This document shows, piece by piece, positions 59,879 to 64,000 of a stretch of 64,000 nucleotides of DNA (its first letter is position 1; every line of letters begins with the position of its first letter). The notes under the pieces were generated by a model. That model made no database searches. It was given only the letters and a program-made list of their open reading frames with translations, and was not told the DNA's origin. The DNA is from JAUVKA01 sp964465145 (GTDB lineage: Bacteria; Bacteroidota; Bacteroidia; Bacteroidales; UBA12481): the NCBI GenBank assembly GCA_964465145.1, contig CAYXJR010000011.1, positions 1 through 64,000 of the forward strand. The letters run 5' to 3'. A program made the position numbers and the translations under genes.

Positions 59879-62251
59879 TCATACCAGGCTTCCAACCTGA
59901 AATACAACAAAACTAACAAACCACGCCAGGAAGGTAGTATAGCCTGCCATCAGGGCAGCCCATTTCCATCCACCCGCTTCCTTGCGGATGGCTGCAAGAA
60001 CTGCGATACAGGGGACATAAATGAGCACGAAGAGTAAAAAGGCCAGGGCGGCTATGGGTGTATAAACAGGGGATCCTTTCTTGGGACCTGATGCATGAAC
60101 TTCAGCTTTCAGTTTTTCCGAAAGGCTGGTTTCACTTTCAGGGTTGTCATCCTGGTAGAGAATACCCATGGTACTGATGACAACTTCTTTAGCAGCAATA
60201 CCTGTAAGGAGAGCAACTCCCATTTTCCATTCGAATCCCAAGGGCTGTAGAACAGGCTCAACGGCATGGCCGATTTTCCCAACATAGGAATTCTCCAATT
60301 GGGCAGATTTGCTTCCCTCCGTTCTGGGAAAATAGCTCAAAGCCCAAATCAGGGCAGAAGCTATCAGGATGACCCCAGCCATTTTTTTTAGGTATAACTG
60401 GCCTCGAAACCAAACATGACTCCATATAGTTTTTATTTTGGGCACCCGATACGGCGGTAACTCCATTACAAAAGGTGCCTCCCTGTGCTTGAACATGGTT
60501 TTCTTGAAAAACAAGGCTACTAAAACTGAGAGTAGGATCCCAGCCATGTATAATCCAAAGATCATATTGCCTGCCTGATGCTGGTTAATCGCTCCTGCTA
60601 TCAGGATATACACCGGGAGCCTGGCACTGCACGACATGAGAGGGAGAATAAGCATAGTAAGCAGACGATCGCTTCGGTTTTCAATAGTCCTGGTTGACAT
60701 GATGGCCGGAACATTACAGCCAAAGCCCATAATGAGGGGGATGAACGATTTCCCATGGAGTCCCATCAGATGCATCAGCTTGTCCATGATAAAAGCTACC
60801 CTGGCCATGTATCCCGAGTCTTCCATCAGGCTGATAAAGAAAAATAAAATCAGGATATTTGGTAGAAATACAATTACTCCTCCAACTCCACCAATAATTC
60901 CATCTACTATAAAATCCCTGAATATTCCGGCAGGGAGAAATGAAAATACAAATCCTGAAAACCAACTAACAGCGGTCTCAATCCAATGAACTGGATATTT
61001 CCCCAAGTTAAAAGTAGATTGGAACATGACCCATAGAAAAAAAAGGAACACAGGAAATCCTGCCCATTTGTGGGTGAGGAAATGGTCGATCCTCTCACTC
61101 CCTGAAAGACTATCAATAAGGATTTCTTTGGCCTTGTATGTTTCTTTTAGTGCCCCTGAAATAAAGCCGAATTTTGCATCAGCTAAAACAGTATCTGTTT
61201 TTTCCCCCATGGCTTTTTCAAGGTGCTCAATTTCATGTTGGACCTGAGATGCTATTAATGGCCCGTTTGCTAAACCCATGATGAAATGATGAGCTTCAGT
61301 ATCCTTTTCCAGTAGCTTTATGGCATAAAAGCGGGTACTGATCAGATAAGAGGCAGTTGGGGCCTCCCAGATCATATCCTGAATTTTCTTTATCGATTTT
61401 TCAAAATCTTTACCGTAGTTAATATGAATGTGCCTGGTGATCGGCTCCTGGTCTTCGAAAACATCAATGATCTTGTCAAAAAGCTCCTCGATACCTTTGC
61501 CATCCGTCCCAATGGTAGGAACGATCGGTATTCCCAGCATCTTCCCAAGATGCTCATAATCAAATTGATCGCCCTTTTTCTCAAGATCATCATACATATT
61601 CAAGGCGACAACAACCTTGATATCCATGTCAATAAGCTGAGTAGTTAGATATAGATTCCGTTCCAGGTTGGATGTATCAACCACATTGACTACAACATCC
61701 GGATGTTCTGTAAGTATATTATTTCTGACAAATAATTCTTCCGGGCTATATGTAGTTAATGAATATGTACCCGGCAGGTCAGTCAGATTGAAGGAATATC
61801 CTTTCTGTTGAAAGATCGCTCTTTTCGATTCAACAGTTACCCCGGCATAATTACCCACGTGCTCCCGGGAGTGGCTGGCAAAATTAAAAATTGAAGTTTT
61901 GCCACTATTGGGATTCCCAACAAGAGCAACATCTATGGTCTGCCCTGTGTTTTTGGTTACTCTAAGATTGTCAACGGGGAAAAGCCTGTCTGCCAGATCC
62001 TCAGAATCTTGTTTTTGTTGGTAATCCCCGGATGAGATAATTTCTATTAAATTGGCTTCTCCTCTTCGAAGGGAGATCTTATAATCCAGGATTTTATACT
62101 CAATGGGATCTTGTAGTGGTGCAGCTTTTATAACTTCCACCAGCTTGCCTCGAACAAAGCCCATCTCCATCATTCGTTTTCGAAAGGCGCCACGGCCTTT
62201 GATTTTTGTGATGATCCCCTTTTCTCCGCTTTTTAGCTGGCCTAATGTCAT
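59879..62251 (-). CDS. feoB: Ferrous iron transporter FeoAB fusion
   Basis: A 790-residue inner-membrane Fe2+ transporter. Residues 1-73 are a FeoA/SH3-like domain (TLGQLKSGEKGIITKIKGRG, RRGEANLIEI), fused to FeoB. The G domain has G1 GNPNSGKTSIF, G3 DLPGTYSL and G4-like NMYD; the helical spacer and two Gate motifs with about eight to ten membrane segments follow (GFGCNVPAIMSTRTIENRSDR is a Gate core). FeoA-FeoB fusion is common in Bacteroidota. A TATCTTTG promoter element lies 39 bases upstream. It supplies iron to an organism with a multiheme cytochrome and iron-sulfur oxidoreductases. Confidence 0.95.
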   Translation of the reverse strand: MTLGQLKSGEKGIITKIKGRGAFRKRMMEMGFVRGKLVEVIKAAPLQDPIEYKILDYKISLRRGEANLIEIISSGDYQQKQDSEDLADRLFPVDNLRVTKNTGQTIDVALVGNPNSGKTSIFNFASHSREHVGNYAGVTVESKRAIFQQKGYSFNLTDLPGTYSLTTYSPEELFVRNNILTEHPDVVVNVVDTSNLERNLYLTTQLIDMDIKVVVALNMYDDLEKKGDQFDYEHLGKMLGIPIVPTIGTDGKGIEELFDKIIDVFEDQEPITRHIHINYGKDFEKSIKKIQDMIWEAPTASYLISTRFYAIKLLEKDTEAHHFIMGLANGPLIASQVQHEIEHLEKAMGEKTDTVLADAKFGFISGALKETYKAKEILIDSLSGSERIDHFLTHKWAGFPVFLFFLWVMFQSTFNLGKYPVHWIETAVSWFSGFVFSFLPAGIFRDFIVDGIIGGVGGVIVFLPNILILFFFISLMEDSGYMARVAFIMDKLMHLMGLHGKSFIPLIMGFGCNVPAIMSTRTIENRSDRLLTMLILPLMSCSARLPVYILIAGAINQHQAGNMIFGLYMAGILLSVLVALFFKKTMFKHREAPFVMELPPYRVPKIKTIWSHVWFRGQLYLKKMAGVILIASALIWALSYFPRTEGSKSAQLENSYVGKIGHAVEPVLQPLGFEWKMGVALLTGIAAKEVVISTMGILYQDDNPESETSLSEKLKAEVHASGPKKGSPVYTPIAALAFLLFVLIYVPCIAVLAAIRKEAGGWKWAALMAGYTTFLAWFVSFVVFQVGSLV

Positions 62252-62290
62252 ACCCCGTCTCGCTCAGAATCAATTATGTTGAATGGAGGC

Positions 62291-62298
62291 CAAAGATA
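62291..62298 (-). promoter_or_regulatory. -7 promoter element TATCTTTG of feoB
   Basis: An exact consensus match on the minus strand, 39 bases before the feoB ATG. It lies back to back with the riboswitch promoter at 62355. No Fur-box-like palindrome was recognised in the gap. Confidence 0.65.
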
Positions 62299-62354
62299 AT
62301 GAAAATGCCTTATTTAGATTGATTTTAATTAGTTTTTCATCTATCTGAATTGAT

Positions 62355-62362
62355 TATATTTG
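62355..62362 (+). promoter_or_regulatory. -7 promoter element TATATTTG of the cobalamin-riboswitch transcript
   Basis: An exact TAnnTTTG match that ends about seven bases before the riboswitch 5' stem, placing the transcript start at its beginning. Confidence 0.7.
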
Positions 62363-62368
62363 CTCAGA

Positions 62369-62560
62369 CATTCGGTGTATGTGCATAATAGGGAATCCGG
62401 TGATCTTTTATCCAGAGAATCCGGAGCTGCCCCCGCAGCTGTAAGCCGTTAAATGTTTTCGATATCCTCTGCCACTGTTCGTAATTATTAGGACGGGAAG
62501 GCTTTCGGAAACAGGCAAGCCAGAAGACCTGCCGAGTGTAATAGTGATTCATGGTTTTCG
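62369..62560 (+). promoter_or_regulatory. Cobalamin riboswitch
   Basis: Conserved blocks in order: GGGAATCCGGTG (from about 62391), GAATCCGGAGCTGCCCCCGC with GCAGCTGTAA, GCCACTG (62471-62477), GGGAAGG, and the B12 box GCCAGAAGACCTGCC (62519-62533). This is the AdoCbl-type aptamer layout. It lies between a TATATTTG promoter and a periplasmic binding-protein gene, so corrinoid binding should lower expression of the importer. The downstream part (62534-62631) holds a short hairpin-prone sequence near TGGTTTTCGGGGTGAACACCA (quoted in part) that may be the expression platform. Confidence 0.93.
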
Positions 62561-62631
62561 GGGTGAACACCATAGGATAGTTCAGAGAGCCATCCGCCAT
62601 GTTTTAACCCGGGGAAATAAATAGGCGAGGA

Positions 62632-63777
62632 ATGAGAATTCTATTTGGGCTTTTCATATTGATATTTTTTCTGGGATGCAGTAATGCAAACAACCAGACC
62701 GACAGGGCTGTTGACCCCACACCCGGGTTAATAACAAATAATCAGTATGCCCGTGGATTTCGTATTGATACTTTTGCCCAGGCTTTTCAACTTACACTTT
62801 TTGATCCCTGGAATCAAGGAAAAATATTCGATCAGTACCTTATCCTACCTAAAGGATCTGTGGAGAAGGAGGGCTTGGAGCAAAAGAATATCATTTATCT
62901 ACCCCTGGGCAAATGGGCCGTTTCCTCAACGACTCATATTGGGTTTATGAGTGCTTTGGGTGAAGCTGATCGTATTGTTGGCTGCACATCTCCGGATCGC
63001 GTATACAATAGTGAACTATCAGCTCGCTACCTATGCGGCGAACTGACCCGTATTGGAAGCGATATGGAGTTCAATTTTGAAAGTGTGTTGGGTATTGAGC
63101 CTGATATAATTCTTCAAACGGTATTTGAAGGACAGCGAAATAAGGACCGACGATTGGCAGATACCGGCGTGAATCTTTTATATATCCTGGAATGGATGGA
63201 ACCCCATCCCCTGGGCCGTGCTGAATGGATTAAAGTTTTTGCTTTATTATTGAACAAAAAGGCTGAGGCAGATTCCATTTTTCAATTAGTGTCCAACCAT
63301 TATTGCAGTCTAAAAAAACTGGCCGAAAATATGGACGCTAAACCACTTGTGATGGTTGGTAACAATTATAACGGAACCTGGTATATGCCAGGTGGTCAGA
63401 ACTATATGTGCAGGTATCTGGAAGATGCAGGATTTGATTATCCTCTTTTTGAGACTGATAGCCGGGGCAGTCTGGCACTGAATTTCGAGAATGTACTGGT
63501 TCAGTTTCGTACGGCTGATGTTTGGTTGGGAGTCTCATCCCGGAGCTTAAACAACCTTCTCGAGGAAGATCCAAGGTATGCTGTGTTTGATCCGATTAAT
63601 AAAAATAATGTTTATTCCGTAAATGGTCGTGTCAACTCTCTAATGGGAAATGATTTCTGGGAGAGCGGTGTTGTTTACCCCGACCGCATTTTGGCGGATA
63701 TGGTCCGGATTGCCCATCCGCAATTGTTACCTGATCATGTAGTAAGTTATTATAAAAAATTACCAGGTGAGCACTAA
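62632..63777 (+). CDS. Cobalamin-type ABC transporter substrate-binding lipoprotein
   Basis: A 381-residue lipoprotein (signal LFILIFFLGCSNANN) of the BtuF/FecB class with the helical-backbone fold. Blocks: YLPLGKWAVSSTTHIGFMSALGEADRIVG in the N-lobe, GSDMEFNFESVLGIEPDIIL, and DTGVNLLYILEWMEPHPLGRAEWIKVF at the hinge. The cobalamin riboswitch upstream makes corrinoid the likely ligand; by sequence alone it could be an iron-siderophore binder. Ten bases overlap with the permease gene GTG start, so they form one operon. Confidence 0.88.
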   Translation: MRILFGLFILIFFLGCSNANNQTDRAVDPTPGLITNNQYARGFRIDTFAQAFQLTLFDPWNQGKIFDQYLILPKGSVEKEGLEQKNIIYLPLGKWAVSSTTHIGFMSALGEADRIVGCTSPDRVYNSELSARYLCGELTRIGSDMEFNFESVLGIEPDIILQTVFEGQRNKDRRLADTGVNLLYILEWMEPHPLGRAEWIKVFALLLNKKAEADSIFQLVSNHYCSLKKLAENMDAKPLVMVGNNYNGTWYMPGGQNYMCRYLEDAGFDYPLFETDSRGSLALNFENVLVQFRTADVWLGVSSRSLNNLLEEDPRYAVFDPINKNNVYSVNGRVNSLMGNDFWESGVVYPDRILADMVRIAHPQLLPDHVVSYYKKLPGEH

Positions 63778-64000
63778 AAAAAATATCAGGAGAAGGTGGT
63801 TTTTTCTTGGGCTGGGCCTGCTTCTGGGTTTGCTCCTCCTGGTTGATCTTTTCCTGGGAAGTGTACTGATATCCATAAAAGATATTTTTGAAATATTCAG
63901 AGGTCATTCAGATAACCAGACCTGGGTCTATATCCTGAGTAATTTTCGCTTACCGAAGGCAATCGCAGCTATACTTACAGGAGCTGGACTTTCTGTGGCC
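63767..64000 (+). CDS. FecCD/BtuC-type ABC permease, partial at window edge
   Basis: The first 78 codons of a permease starting at GTG 63767, inside the 3' end of the binding-protein gene. The reading begins with a basic segment (KKNIRRRW) and a long hydrophobic helix (FFLGLGLLLGLLLLVDLFLG, ending about 38), then YILSNFRLPKAIAAILTGAGLSVA in two parts, whose R-LP-R/K-x-x-x-A-x-x-x-G-A-x-L form is the FecCD signature. The gene runs off the right edge. An ATPase gene is expected next. Confidence 0.85.
   Translation, partial: MSTKKNIRRRWFFLGLGLLLGLLLLVDLFLGSVLISIKDIFEIFRGHSDNQTWVYILSNFRLPKAIAAILTGAGLSVA

Overview
This 64 kb window is one continuous piece of a bacterial chromosome, about 42 percent GC by eye. 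It almost certainly comes from an anaerobic or fermentative member of the Bacteroidota, probably Bacteroidales-like. The signs are the -7 element TAnnTTTG upstream of more than a dozen genes, a short primary sigma factor of about 286 residues, Bacteroidota-type families (DUF3078, outer-membrane barrels, FeoA-FeoB fusion, yicC-gmk-nadD cluster), and few Shine-Dalgarno sequences. No rRNA, tRNA, CRISPR array, phage or insertion sequence was seen.

Layout. 0-7 kb: an energy module for amino-acid fermentation, with ADP-forming acyl-CoA synthetase, flavodoxin, aminotransferase and a four-subunit 2-oxoacid:ferredoxin oxidoreductase. 7-11 kb: SDR, VOC protein, and the nadD-gmk-yicC operon. 11-19 kb: a 1996-residue alpha-2-macroglobulin that has lost its thioester glutamine, then tryptophanase. 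19-32 kb: DUF3078 protein, UbiA-type prenyltransferase, FMN reductase, HAD phosphatase, pheT, M28 peptidase with an unknown membrane protein, htpG, a small barrel and a small anchored protein. 32-40 kb: aspartate-type aminotransferase, mltG, phosphomannomutase, murB, glycosyltransferase, a NifS-like PLP enzyme and ftsE. 40-50 kb: a large TPR protein coupled to an outer-membrane protein, gyrB, an M1-type peptidase and dapF. 50-57 kb: DegQ protease, rpoD, uvrB, gene remnants and a DEAD-box helicase. 57-64 kb: an octaheme-HEAT-TPR cytochrome, FeoAB, and a cobalamin riboswitch driving a BtuF/BtuC-type importer cut by the window edge.

How the genes work together. The 5' module can transaminate amino acids, oxidise the 2-oxoacids to acyl-CoA with reduction of ferredoxin or flavodoxin, and recover ATP through the ADP-forming synthetase. 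Tryptophanase at 17-18 kb also points to amino acids as fuel. The octaheme lipoprotein, ferrous iron uptake and corrinoid uptake at the 3' end suit an anaerobe with c-type cytochromes and B12-dependent enzymes. The middle is mostly housekeeping and envelope biogenesis.

Most of the window is ordinary, densely packed chromosome. The less ordinary signals lie between genes: four arrays of unrelated sequence that all keep a 7-bp period; two related REP-like palindromes; three gene remnants (PrsW N-terminus, an unidentified C-terminus, and an M48-type lipoprotein N-terminus beside a palindrome); two sigma-54-like sites with the same -12 variation; possible leaderless genes; and convergent stop codons nested in palindromes. 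I found no convincing multi-gene defence system or other wholly new system.
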